NCBI GenBank assembly: GCA_032622095.1
Contig: CP136066.1
Coordinates: forward strand, 185,664,716 to 185,728,715
DNA length: 64,000 nt
Reading direction: 5' to 3'
From: Siphonodentalium dalli
Lineage: Eukaryota > Mollusca > Scaphopoda > Gadilida > Siphonodentaliidae
Notes under the pieces: model-generated
Databases searched by the model: none
What the model was told of the DNA's origin: nothing
The model's input: the letters and a program-made list of their open reading frames with translations, nothing else
Made by a program: the position numbers and the translations under genes
Shown: positions 22,773 through 34,663 of the stretch, in pieces
Numbering within the stretch: position 1 is the first letter of the stretch
How the letters are laid out: every line of letters starts with the position of its first letter

Positions 22773-23107
22773 TTGTGATTCTTTCTGAGGAAATTCTGTG
22801 CTCTGTATAGGTAATATAATTGTACACATTTTACAACTATGATCCATTTTGTGTGACAGCTCGTTACAATTACATGCATCTCGGTTTAGATTTACTCAGA
22901 AAACGCATTTAGTTTGCAACAGCAAAGTGGTAATAATTAGATATTCATTTCGAAGTCTCGAAACTGAAAAATATGTTTACGTTAAACTTGTCGGCGCGGT
23001 AATTTAATAACTTCGAATGCCTGTTTGTATTTGATATCTTTCGCATATATTTATTGAAAAATTAATTCAGCGAAACTAAAAAATATAGGAAAATTTTGTG
23101 AAATAAA
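22773..23107 (+). other. foxA: Probable foxA 3' UTR, to the first AATAAA
   Basis: The AT-rich sequence after the foxA stop has no coding character and no recognised repeat. The first canonical AATAAA lies at 23102-23107 and is followed by a T/G-rich stretch, so it is a reasonable cleavage signal. A second AATAAA at 23824-23829 is an alternative for a longer form. The true end cannot be set without transcript data. Confidence 0.4.
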
Positions 23108-25500
23108 TTTTAATTCTGTGGTTTACTTACAACCGATAGTAATCATGTCGTTGAATTTTGCTATGAGCGGTAATTTTGCTCAAGCATATTAAATTTGTAA
23201 AATTAAGAAATGTTGTGAAAATAACGGCTGTTGACTAACTCTCTTACAATGAAAATATATTATTTTATTCCCAACATATTCCCAATATATAACTGTGGTA
23301 CGTGTGTCCGCAGCCAATGTCAGATCCTTTATTAATATATACAACCGGTCGCATAAGGCAATCCTTTGCGAAGTTTACTTTGTGCCAGTTTCACATTATC
23401 TTGGCATATTTGTTCAGTATGAATCGGCCGTAAAACTGGTTATAACTACACTTTGATGTCGTCCTTCCTCACATAAACCCCAAAGTGAACCGCCAGTAAT
23501 GTACACAGGATATCGCAATCAACCTGCTAACTCTCGCGTCCAAGGATATCACTATTCTCAAGTGTATACGGGTTCTATTCCAATACTCACAATATAATTC
23601 CGCACACAAAAGGCAAAACATTTCCGCTTTTAATATAGCATAAATTTAACTTGCTGATATTTCAGTTAATTTCACATTTGTATTCTCTCAACTAACGATT
23701 GCGTGTTTGTCTTTTCAATAATTTTAAAGCCTATGCTATGAATTGACTAAACTGCTTAGCAGAAAATTTAGCGGGAATTTTTTTATTTTCATGCAATAAC
23801 TGTTAAACTGAGAAGCGAATTTGAATAAAAGTAAAACCAGCTTCACATTTGCAGTTTGGAAACTATCAACACCGAGCCACCCATGTTGTTAAAAGTATTT
23901 TAATTGTGAGATTTAGCAATTCATCGCGGTCTTTCGAATTTAAATAGCTGTGAAATTTTCGAATCTTTATCATTGGGAAATAAGCGGATTACATGTCCCG
24001 AGCGTTCAATCGAAGCCTCCGCTACTATAACGTTTAAGAACAGAAAATGAGCAAGTGGCGATTAGATTGAAAAACAGACTGATGTTCTCGCAGTGGGGGT
24101 TCTGCTTAATATCAAAACCGCATGAAAACACTATTAAGTGTGTCACATAATTAGACTATCGCTCTATTTAGTGGAAAGAATAATATTAAGGTTTCCCCGT
24201 TGATAAGTGTTTTCTTCGATTTTGGGCAGATGTAGTGGTATATCGCGGTATCGTGTGTCAATTAAATGTTCCGCAACGTATCTCATAGTTTCTATCTCAC
24301 ACATGTAGGATAACATATTTTGAATCCGATTTTCTGTAAATTCTGACGATTCTCAATTTTTTTTCGCCAATTTCCTATATTTTTAAATCTGTAGAATAAA
24401 TTCATTTTATTTAAAAATACAGTATAGTTTCGGTGACCCATATTCATGCGAATTGGTTTCAGATACAACATGCATTTTATCGGTGTAACCGCCGGCATCT
24501 CATTCCAACCGTTTAACAATACGAGATATCATTTTTCCTCATTTTTGAACTGTCAATGCTCTGTATTTAATAACAAACGAACTCAGGATCAGTCATAACA
24601 TTTACTTATGTGTATACTTTACTCAGACGATGGTAATAACCGAAGTTAATATTAGTCCGGAAAACAGTATAAATTTGTGCATCACTATGTGAGAGTATTT
24701 TGTACATGTTGTTGTTTATTTGTTTTGTTTAATATAAGTTATTTTATCACCTACATTTTTATTCGATATCCAAATATCAGCCATTCCATTTCAAATATTT
24801 CATATTACTGTATATATATAGAGAACACACATTAGGTCATTTGTGCGAATGTTTTGGAATGATGGTGTGAAGTTCTGTGAACACGTTGTGAATGTTTAGA
24901 GTATAAATGACATAGATGCACATGAATGATTGTTTTGGGTTATCAGATTGATTAAAATTATAAAAACATAAATATTCGTCACTGTTTCGTCAATTCCCAA
25001 ATAATAGGGTCGTACGCCATCTAAGTGGAAATATTTCAGGTATAGAATAGTATGTTACGTGAAATGTGATAAACTACGGAATATCTATAATTACTGAAAT
25101 CATAGGGAGAATATAATCGGAAAATTTCCCAAAAAAATTTACACAAAGTTTTTGTGCAAGAATTTTTTTTTCTTTTATCTATATTATGCAAATTTTCTTG
25201 TTTTGCAAAACAAAATATAATATTTCAGTATAAAATTCATAAATTTCAAGGCATTACATTTTAAAAATGTAACATTCTCTCCAATGATTTCATTGATTAA
25301 CATATTCCATCGATTTAATTCATATCTCACTATAATTTACACCTAAGTCGGTCAAGGCTTTGACAACAAATAATAAAACATGCCAAAGAAAATTGTCAGT
25401 CAGGTTACCATGCAAAAGAAAAATGAAAAATACTTTAAATCAACATTTTACGTATAGCCCAAGCATCGCTAAAATCAACGAAAAGCACCCATCCGTTTTT
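23108..25500. other. foxA downstream flank, mostly unique AT-rich sequence
   Basis: The stretch is AT-rich with no convincing coding frame. It contains one 30-base segment near 23294-23324 (around TACGTGTGTCCGCAGCCA) shared with the inverted repeat at 38480-39150, and otherwise none of the repeat families found elsewhere. Candidate regulatory DNA for foxA, by position only. Confidence 0.4.
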
Positions 25501-25507
25501 TCGGTAA

Positions 25508-26418
25508 AAACGAGAACAAACTATCATTATTGATAACGCTCTTTATTATCTACTACTCTTTATCAGGGACGATCATTGGATTAAATTTTTTGCTAGCCTG
25601 ACACAAACTAACAATGTGATGAAACATCCATTTTGGAAGTCGGTATTGACAATCAGAACCTGATATTAATGGGTTAATTAATATAATTATGTTCTGGTAA
25701 GTATACCTAGATCATGCCACGAATATCTACTCGAACGCGCGTAGAGATCATATCCCACCAGTACAAAATCTTTGAACTTTTTGAAGTTTTGACATGGAAC
25801 CTTATAAAGTTGAAAATATTACGCGGGGAATATATTTATTAGCTGGTATCTGTTCCTTAATAATGTACTTCACAGTAGGTAAATGTCCCAACTCAAAATT
25901 TCATGATTTTCTCTTTTGTTAGCCGATATCGCAATAAACATCGAATTAATTACCCATAAAAATTCCATAATTGTAAGCGACGCAAAGCAAAATCGCTCAC
26001 AAATTCACTCAAATCTTGAAATTTCGTGTTATAACCTTCACCCACAGTGAAGTACATTATTATGGAATAGACAATTACTAAGAAATATATTCCCGCGTTA
26101 TTTTTTCGACTTTATAAGTTCAAAACTTCAAAAGTTCCAAGGTTTTGTACTGGTCGAATATGATCTCGACGCGCGTTAGAGTAGAGATTTGTGGCATGAT
26201 CTAGGTACTTACCATAAAATATTTAGATTAATTGACCCATTAATATCAGGTTCTGGTTGTCAATACCGACTTCCAAAATGGATGTTTCAACAAGTTTTTA
26301 GTTTGTGTCAGGCTAGCAAAAAATTTAATCCAATGATCGTCCCTGATAAAGAGCGTCTGTTTCACAGAATTATCAGATAATAAAGAGCGTTATAAATCAT
26401 GATTTTGTTCTCGTTAGC
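25508..26418. mobile_element. Family H foldback element, about 910 bp
   Basis: The two halves are reverse complements over about 370 bases each. The outer arms hold AACGCTCTTTATTATC (25534) and GATAATAAAGAGCGTT (26377), plus CATTTTGGAAGTCGGTATTG against CAATACCGACTTCCAAAATG. Inner arms hold ATCATGCCACGAATATCTAC, ACCAGTACAAAATCTTTGAA and their inverses. The centre (about 25880-26040) contains GCCGATATCGCAATAAACAT. There is no coding content; the 63-residue frame at 26189-26380 is part of the arm. Confidence 0.65.
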
Positions 26419-27030
26419 CAGAGTAGAGATTCATGACACGATCTAGTAAGTACATCAACGTAACCAATGGTAGTTCTATTGTGTCATCTCGGTCCATATG
26501 TCTTTAATACATATTTCTCGTGAGTGTCCGCATCACGTATAGTATCCAACCGTCTCTTGTTATATGACATGCAAGAGACCAAGGGTCATCTAAACTTCAA
26601 CGCCATCTTCAAACTAGATTTATCCAATATGCTGATAAATATATGTTATAACCATATCCATGTTACGTAATTCAAGAAGAGACTCGCCGAAGTGATATGT
26701 ATTATAAATGTTTTCAACTTCCCACATGCACATGCAGAGTCGAACGCTTTTCGTTTTACCGTTCAAAGAAAAAAATTCAACAATATTTTTTTAATTTCAT
26801 CGTTACATGTTACAGAATAACCATGGCCCTTGACATCTTTTTGATACCATAAATTACCATGTATACAATAGTTAGTTCCTCCGACAGGACAGAAAGTCGA
26901 TAATTGTTATGACATAAATTTATCAGCATAATTCGAGTACAGGAAGGCGCCAAAATAAAACACATGCTAAGGGTTTATGTTAACCATGTTGATTATATGG
27001 CCCTTTAAAGCCTTACATAAGGTTCGCAAC
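26419..27030. other. Gene-less stretch, nothing recognised
   Basis: AT-rich, without coding frames of note or recognised repeats. Confidence 0.4.
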
Positions 27031-27034
27031 TTAA

Positions 27035-27260
27035 CCCTTTCTATACTGAATGGAATCTCCCAGTCACTTATAAAATTATACATTCGAACGTTCTATTATT
27101 CAACTGGAGGGGTGCTCAGAAGGCAGATAATAAAGGTGAAAATAATTTCCTATTAATTGTTGGGAAATGTTTAGATAATAAGTTTAACAAATGAACTTAT
27201 AATTTTAACATTTTCTTATAGATAACTACTCATCGGGGAGTATTTAGTAAATATAAAGGG
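27035..27260. mobile_element. TTAA-flanked CCC...GGG element, 226 bp
   Basis: It is flanked by TTAA at 27031-27034 and 27261-27264. The left end CCCTTTCTATACTGAATGGA pairs imperfectly with the right end TTTAGTAAATATAAAGGG. Inside, TGTTTAGATAATAAGTTTAA resembles the hairpin at 59895-59951. There is no coding content. Confidence 0.5.
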
Positions 27261-27479
27261 TTAATGTGTTTCAGATACGACTTTTAGAGTAATGGGAACC
27301 GACTCTGGTCTGAAGATAATGAAACATGCATGAGATATTCACGATATTCCATGCTTCTCCCGATTTGAAGTGCAATGGGACACATTTTCGTCCAAATTTC
27401 TGTATATTTAAGCACCGATATTCATGGAATGCGCTAATATTTAGGTATATATATTCAATCACTCCGGTATAGTGGGAGT

Positions 27480-27860
27480 ATTATTTTCCAATTCACTCAG
27501 GGGGTGTCGGAAAAAAAATATCAGACACTTATTATGATTTTTTACATTTGGCCATTTTTGTGATCCATCCATCCCTCGATCCTAACTTTTTCCCGTTTTA
27601 GCAAGTTTTTTTTCTGACACCCTCCCTCCACCCCCTAGAAACACGAACTCAAACATTTTCAGAAGATTATTAGAATTGTCACCACTTACTCTCTGTTTCC
27701 TATCAACTACTTTTAGAGTTTGGTGTATGTGATATAGCTCAGTTTGACATGGCAGTGAATTCGATTGCAAAAATTGCTTTAGGGTCCTCTTGACCATCCC
27801 TCATACGTGCCGGGGAAAAATGTTTGACATCCCTGATAAAGTCATGGAGAGTGGGACAAT
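27480..27860 (-). repeat. Dispersed repeat (partner at 49430-49930), inverse copy
   Basis: Shared in inverse orientation with 49430-49930: CGGGGAAAAATGTTTGACAT, GGTCCTCTTGACCA, ACTTACTCTCTGTTTCCTAT, and CCGTTTTAGCAAGTTTTTTT. Boundaries are unclear. Short frames over it are not genes. Confidence 0.55.
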
Positions 27861-27929
27861 AGTTATGATTTCGTATGCTACGGTCGCGTCCAAATACTGG
27901 AAAATGGGCTTGTATCCACATGGAAAATT

Positions 27930-28075
27930 ATGTGCAGGCTCTTCATCATAGAAAACCTATATATGGTGCCAGAATATGCTCTTCGTCATAGAAAACCTAC
28001 ATATATGCATGGTGCCAGAATATGAACGGCAACTTGCGAATAAAATGCATTTTTACCAAATCTAACGACGTAAAA
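27930..28075. repeat. Family D fragments, duplicated short
   Basis: GCTCTTCATCATAGAAAACC and GCTCTTCGTCATAGAAAACC occur 45 bases apart. Each is followed by GGTGCCAGAATATG, a mark of the family D left half. Confidence 0.4.
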
Positions 28076-28105
28076 AAAACGAATACCGATGTTTGCCTTA
28101 AAATA

Positions 28106-28256
28106 CAGTAATGCCCGAAGTATATGACCCTTTAACCACAGCAGAATTATGCGAGAGCTTTCCGTTGAATGGCAGCAAGCCATATTTCCGACTAAATCCT
28201 GAAAAATTTCCCATAATTCTGCTGTGGTTTAGGGGTCTATTATTTAGGACATTACT
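28106..28256. mobile_element. Family C TA-flanked palindrome, internally shortened copy
   Basis: It runs from CAGTAATGCCCGAAG to TTAGGACATTACTA with flanking TA. It carries ACCACAGCAGAATTATG at the left and its inverse CATAATTCTGCTGTGGT at the right, but part of the left arm is missing. CAGT...ACTG ends at TA fit Tc1/mariner-type elements. Confidence 0.6.
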
Positions 28257-28344
28257 ATATATACCTGTAGAATTGACTTTTGCGGGATAATTTAACGCAA
28301 TTTTCAGTAGTTACAGGTTTTTAAAATATATATATATAATATAC

Positions 28345-28580
28345 AGAAATTTTACTTCGCATGTCGTTAAAGCATTGGTAAAGATGCATTTTAATAACAT
28401 GATGCCGTTCATATTTTGATACCTTATATATCGGTTGTCTATGACGAAGAGCCTGCAATGCATATGTACTTCCCATGTAGTTATACCTGTGGTATATAGA
28501 TGCATTTATAAGTGTTTTTGCGTCCGTTTTCTGGCACATTATATATAGCTTACTGTACAGAAATGCCTGAACAATATTTT
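28345..28580. repeat. Diverged family D right-half fragments
   Basis: CATGTCGTTAAAGCATTGGT, AAGATGCATTTTAATAACAT and GCCGTTCATATTTTGATACC resemble the right half of family D, much diverged. Confidence 0.35.
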
Positions 28581-28599
28581 TAATGCGACCCAAAGGTGT

Positions 28600-29480
28600 C
28601 CCATTGTTATCACGTTTACTATTTTTGATTATTACTTTCTTAGCTCAACGAAGGCCTGATTTGATCGCCATATTCACAAGTTGGGCGTATTTTGAGCTTT
28701 TCACAACCCAGATAATGTGAATCATATATTATAAGTTGATATGAAATCTCAAAGTCTACTGCATTTGTTTGTGATTGTTCTAATTCACGGATGTGCCACA
28801 ACTATTAGCCTTTCTCAATTTATAGTTGCTAAACACAAACAAATTAAGAGCAGTATATATATAGAGTGTGTTATTTCAGGTCTGGATTACGGTGTCCACA
28901 TTGCACTTTGACAGCAGATTTTATACAAAATACATTCCAAATAAAGGCACTATATTTGAAGTGAATTCACAAAATATGAAGCGGGGTAACGTGGAATTAT
29001 TCTTAAATCGAAATTACAATGTTCAATATAATTTAACAATTATTGTACACGAATAATTAGACTATATTTCAATAGAACTTCCAGGATATAGCAGTGCAGT
29101 ATTCTTTTTTATATATATTTCGAGATTACCTCACACGCATTCGGACTAAAATACCATGCAGCATGAGTCTATATACAACGATACAGAACATATATTCGAT
29201 TGATCTATAATTCACGCAGGTATTATAAACCATTTTGTTTTAAGATTTAAATCACTCTTAAACGCATTTGGTTTATAATATTCCAATAGTTTCAAACAAA
29301 AGTTCTACTAACACACTATATGTATAGCAAAAATATGCTATGATCACACGAGGAAAAACTTCATGTCTTCTGCCCCTTTGACTTGAATTAGTAGATTCAA
29401 TTACATGTATGGGAGAAAAGATAACTCAGATATTAAATAGTCGACATTCCGAATTAGAACATGGACACACCAAAACTACT
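28600..29480. other. Gene-less AT-rich stretch
   Basis: No recognised gene, RNA or repeat. A 62-residue frame at 28868-29056 has no recognisable motif. Confidence 0.35.
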
Positions 29481-29487
29481 AATTTAA

Positions 29488-29728
29488 CCCTTTTATATGA
29501 CTGGAGCTTCCAGAAATTTTGCGAAAACCCTATGCCAATGAATTATCTTATATATGCGAGTCTCCCATAGGCAGCCTCGTACAGATATATAAGAGAATAG
29601 ATTGGCTTAACAATATGTACATTCACCTTTAAGCCAATGCATTCTCTTGTGTACGCGAGGCTCCCTATGGGAATGCACTGGCATATTATCTTTAATGCTG
29701 CACCGGCGCATCTCCCGCCATGAAAGGG
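29488..29728. mobile_element. Family B TTAA element, 241 bp
   Basis: It is flanked by TTAA at 29484-29487 and 29729-29732. The left end is CCCTTTTATATGACTGGAGC and the right end GCGCATCTCCCGCCATGAAA then GGG. Two ATTCTCTTRTRTACGCGAG-type hairpins lie inside, the second partly deleted. Confidence 0.65.
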
Positions 29729-29744
29729 TTAACCCTTAGAAGAA

Positions 29745-30790
29745 ATGGAATGTAGAGTCGTATACGTTAATTGGCCTTGGTTTCAAACGGCTGTACTCGA
29801 TTGGAATAGAAGAATATATGCCGATGTTTTAGTTGGAGGGTCAAACCGCATAACAATTAAGATGTACAGAGAAGTGCGTTTTGCGACATTGAAGGCCTTC
29901 CGGTTAATTTATAATCTATATATAGGAAGATTAAAGGGGAGTAATGAGTGTTGGTTGTAATTCACGCAGACGATCAAACGAACGAATTGTCCAATCGAAT
30001 GGCCCACTTGAGTGGTAAACTATACTGCTACGAGAAATAATGGTGTCTTATCTTACCGTCAAACTTCATATATTGGCGGGACTCGTGTCTGAAGATGTAA
30101 TGTGTCATAAATCGCCAAGAAAGTGTCCTACCTTGGACCTTGTTTTGTAAGGACGCCGTAACGGCTAGAACGACCAAGTTGATAAATACAACAAAATACT
30201 AATTCTGAAGAAAAAAAATCGGAAAACAGGGGCCAATTTAAAATAAGGACACACGGTAGAGTAATTTTATGACAACGAACATATGACCGATCATATTCTG
30301 AACACGTTGATATCGCATTTTAGTTTGTTGAGTTCAGTTCAGCATTTCAAGCCAACAAATTACAAACAGACTCACATGTGCATGCAGGCAAATTTACCAG
30401 CAGTTTGCTTTTTACGCCATCAATATATACGTTGAATAGCTACTAAAATCAGTCGCCTATTTGATCAGCCTGTTCTGAAAATAAGCTCATATTGCGCTAC
30501 ATATTGAACTTATTTCAAAAAGACAAAATAAGTCCATATCGGCATTATTTGGATCTGAATTACGCTCTATATGAACCTAAATCTACTTATAACATGTACG
30601 CTCTTAATTTTGTGTTTTCACTATGGCCCGCGCCACAAACCGTAATAACGGGTATAAGTCCACTATGTGCTTATTTCAGAATCAAATATTTATAAGTCCA
30701 ATATGAACCTATGTGAGTATTTAGGACCAATGTGAACCTACACGAAAATATATATGTTGATTTGATAGCCATAATGCAGTTAAAGTTGCC
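29745..30790. other. Gene-less stretch, short unrecognised frames
   Basis: Frames at 29745-29960 and 30492-30695 have no recognisable motif. The text around 30560-30740 (AGTCC, GAACCTA, TTATTT) resembles the degenerate repeats at 31670-32340. Confidence 0.3.
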
Positions 30791-30861
30791 TCAACCGCTT
30801 CCAGCACTTCTACGCCTTATTGGAGAATTTCCTGAGCCAATGAACACCCACACGAGTAGAT

Positions 30862-31233
30862 TATGCCATGAATATCTACTCTGGCTAACACCGGTATAGA
30901 GATCATATTCCACCAGTACAAAACCTGGGAACTTTTTTATGTTGTAACAGGTAAGTGTATAACACTGAACATAGCTTTTGTGATATCCGTTCACTAAAGT
31001 CACTGAAAAGCATGTCATTTCGAGTTGGCACCACTCCATACTTTGAAGTAGATTATCGAGAAACAAATATAAACAACGAAATATATTCGCTGTCTTGTTT
31101 GTTCAATGTTCCAAATATCCCTGCATGTCAGAAGGGGTCAGAACATCAAAACGTTCCCAGGTTTTGTACTGGTGGAATATGATCTTTATACGGGCGTATA
31201 CAGCTATATAATAGAGATACATGGCATGATCTA
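30862..31233. mobile_element. Family H foldback element, short copy
   Basis: AGATTATGCCATGAATATCT at the left, ATCATATTCCACCAGTACAA inside, and the inverse near 31158-31233 (GTACTGGTGGAATATGATC, ATGGCATGATCT) match the inner arms of 25711-26206. The middle differs, so this copy has a different loop. Confidence 0.6.
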
Positions 31234-31669
31234 CCACACCAGTATCTGAGTCACTACAAACAGAATACATATCAAACAAACCGTATAATAAAGGTCTTTA
31301 AAGTGATGTGAAACACTCCGGTAGGGTGATAAAATACAAATTGAGAATAATCTTACTCAAGGTAGTTATTTGTTATTGAATATTAATCCAAATTGACAAT
31401 ACACACCGTCATTATTATATATTAATTAAATTCAATGACTCTCGGTGGCGAAATTATTTGTGATAGTTGCGTCCAGAATCGGGATGTATATATTTACAAT
31501 TGAGCGTAGTTCAGACGATGTTTTCTATGGAGTGGTATGGTCGATTTTTTATTTTAAACAAGTCCATAATATGTCTCTAAGGAAAGGCAAGGCATTTGAA
31601 GTTGGTTCATGCGAATTAACATACATTTTATAAAAGTTTATAACACACCAGTTTGTTCTCCCTCCCGAA

Positions 31670-32340
31670 AATCAGCACATTATGTGTTTATAATAGGGTT
31701 TGTTTTAGGTTCATAATCATCTTAGAATCGCCTCATTTTGAGTCCATAAATGAGAGTGTTCTAGCAGCCTGTTCTCCCGAAAATTCGCATATTATCTGCT
31801 TATAATTTAACTTGATTTAGGTTGATAATCTGCTGAGAATCGCCTCGATTTGAGTCGACAATGTGCTGAAAATGAGAGAGTTTAGTCACATTATCGACTC
31901 ATAATGAGTCCATTCTAAGCAGATTATCTGCACATAATGACACAATAAGCCAACTTACCACTATTCATGTGTACGTCCTTTAACATAAAACGAAATAATG
32001 GACATGATTCCATTATCTGCTCATTTCAGAATCAAATGATCACATTATGTACCAATTTCACTATATAGGTCGATTATGTGCGTATTTGGGCGAGGACATG
32101 TTGGTTTTAGTTCCATTATCGACTCATAATGACTTATTATAAGTTCATTATGGGCGGAAATAACACGAATAAACTCACGACTCACCAAATGTACGCTCTT
32201 TAATATGTGATTTCATTGTGGCCCATTTCATAAAACAGAATAACGGATATAAGTTCACTGTGCATGGGCTTATTTAAGAATGTAATAATCCATTTTGAAC
32301 CTATATGTGAATATTATAGGTCGATTATGAACCTATTTTC
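31670..32340. repeat. Degenerate short repeats around ATTATSTGCTYATAAT
   Basis: Variants of CATTATCTGCTCATAAT and its near inverse recur about a dozen times, mixed with TAGGTT(C/G)ATAATC and GAGAATCGCCTC (twice). The order is irregular and no clean period was found, so this may be a decayed satellite. Confidence 0.4.
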
Positions 32341-32392
32341 GCGAGTATATGTTGAACACAACTATCATTAACAAGTACATGTATATAATTAA

Positions 32393-32886
32393 AGGTACGG
32401 TTGGCCTTGGCGGTGGGTATCCTGTGAAAATATTTCCACCCGTCAAAAACCGCCACAAACAGAAAGAACAACAAAATGTAGACAGACTTTGTCCGTATAC
32501 AAATAAGAAATATCGCATAAAAAGTATGTTATTGTCAAATGTTTGACCATTGTTATGTAAACAAAAGCATTAAAAGTGACTTTTCTGGTGTTTGTTTATA
32601 TTATGATGGTAAACATAAAGAGCGTTCTTTGTTGGTGAATTCCTGATATGGAACGAATAAAGAGCGTTTATGCCATTTGTGTGTGATTAGCCAGCAGCAT
32701 TGTGCTGTCTTCTGTAACACAATCAGGCTCTTGCTTATGTAAAATATAGTAAATCTTTATGATAACATGCTGTTTACGCGATGGTCATTGTATATATGAA
32801 CGAAACTGTATGCGTTTTAATGTTTTTCTGTTTACGGTGATTGGAACAAATATGTATATTTTCGACAACTAAGGCCTCACGTGCCT
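32393..32886. mobile_element. Family E TTAA element, copy 1 (494 bp)
   Basis: It is flanked by TTAA at 32389-32392 and 32887-32890. It starts AGGTACGGTTGGCCTTGGCG and ends GGCCTCACGTGCCT. It holds two AATAAAGAGCGTT-type motifs about 45 bases apart (near 32617 and 32658) with CCTGATATGGAACG between. A copy in opposite orientation lies at 34174-34659. There is no coding content. Confidence 0.75.
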
Positions 32887-32890
32887 TTAA

Positions 32891-34169
32891 ATAGATCGAC
32901 TTTCTAATTTTCATTATTAATAACTCTCCAATAACGATATGCCGCATATCAAAACCAATGTTATGCAGAAGTGTTACAGTGGCACTATATACCGATCAAT
33001 GTCCAATAAGACACCAAAGTTTAATCACAACTCTACGGTAAACATTAGAAAAGGTCAAAGCATTGAAAACTATTCTGAAAATAAAATTCTGACTAAAATA
33101 TTTAAACATACTACACGATTAGCGATGTTTGTTGACAAATCACTGTAACAGTTTTGTGTACATATAACAATGGTTTGAACATGTGACATCTCGTTACTGG
33201 AGAGAGCTATCAATAATTAATATAAGAACAAAGCTTATCTTTCTTTCCCCATGTTCTTCATGGTTGTAATGTTTCACAGACTTTATACATACAAAATGTA
33301 TTTACCCACTGCGAGTGCCCTGGGTCCCTTTAATAATTACCAATAATGGGCAGGTAGAGCATACCACTATGTATAATAAGTTATACTTTGAACTAAGCCA
33401 AACCCTGGTAAAATCTCCTCGTCAGAGAGTCTTATAATGGCGTTTGGTGTAAAATCTAACCGGAGAAATGTGTTTATGTCTTTGTCTTATTTCTTTGCTT
33501 TCCGAATATTTTGAGTTGCTTGGAAGTCCATTCATGGAATACCCAGGAAATTTGAGCGCTTTTCTTGGTCTGTATTATATGACCACTTGATTGAACAATG
33601 TACATTCTGACTCCGCCACTGGAGTTCTGACTCCGCCACTGGAATATGTATTGACATATATATGCTTATGGCAAAATTTTCGGTAAACTATACTATAATA
33701 ATATAGATATAGGAATTATAACATTATATGGGGGAACTTACACTACTTAGAATACATTACAAATTATAGTATACATGTGTAAACGAAATCTTACTATATA
33801 CATTGCCCGTGCATGTTGTGCCCAACAGTATTGCGTGAACAGTTCTTATGACAAATATGTTTTAAGCTGTTTTTGCTCTTCTCCTCGTTTGACTTTCAAA
33901 AAGGCTCTGGTCAACCTGCCGGCACACCACTCTGACTTGGTTATTTGTCATTCTGGTGTGCCAGGTTTGGTGTTCACTTACCCCGGCAACGTATTACCGG
34001 TCAGACGCCCACTTACCTATATTGGTTACACATAAAAACAACCACTGGTCGATATGACAGGATGATTGCGATCCACTACATGCAGGGTTCTTGGACAACG
34101 AATGGGATACACTACACGGTGCTTGGAAAACGCTCTTTAATGTTATCATATCAGAGTTAAACGTCCTTT
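32891..34169. other. Gene-less interval between inverted family E copies
   Basis: A 1.28-kb interval lies between the two copies. Frames at 32939-33148, 33775-34035 and 33945-34160 carry no transposase motif that I can recognise. A 22-bp tandem pair (TCTGACTCCGCCACTGGA) lies at about 33608-33645. Text around 33560-33600 (CTTGGTCTGTATTATATGAC, CCACTTGATTGA) recurs near 35855-35885. Confidence 0.4.
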
Positions 34170-34173
34170 TTAA

Positions 34174-34659
34174 AGGCACGTGAGGCCTTAATTGTCGAAA
34201 ATATTCATATTTTGTTCCAAACACTGTAAACATTAAAGCGCATCCAGTTTCGTTCATATATACCATGACCATCGCGTAAACAGCATGTTATCATAAGGAC
34301 CTACTATATGTTACCAAGCAAGAGCCTGATTGTGTTACAGAAGACGGCACAATGCTACTGGCTAATCACACACAAATGGCATAAACGCTCTTTATTAGTT
34401 CCATATCAGTAATTCACCAACAAAGAACGCTCTTTATATTTACCATCATAATATAAACAAACGCCAGAAAAGTAACTTTTTATGCTTTTGTTTACATAAC
34501 AATGGTCAAAAATATGACAATAACATACTGTTTATGCGATAATTCTTTTTTGTATACGGACAAAGTCTATCTACATTTTGATGTTATTTCTGTTTGAAGC
34601 GGTTTTTGACGGGTGGAGATATTTTCACAGAATACCCACCGCCAAGGCCAACCGTACCT
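34174..34659. mobile_element. Family E TTAA element, copy 2, inverse (486 bp)
   Basis: It is the reverse complement of 32393-32886 over its whole length, flanked by TTAA at 34170-34173 and 34660-34663. It starts AGGCACGTGAGGCC and ends GGCCAACCGTACCT. Its right-hand TTAA is shared with the next element (34664). Confidence 0.75.
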
Positions 34660-34663
34660 TTAA

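Noticed and set aside
21674-22847. Minus-strand and alternative-phase frames over foxA
   Set aside because: Shadows of the foxA coding sequence; the + strand frame has full family conservation.
33775-34160. Frames between the inverted family E copies as a possible transposase
   Set aside because: They are too short (71-86 residues), lie in two phases, and have no recognisable catalytic motif.
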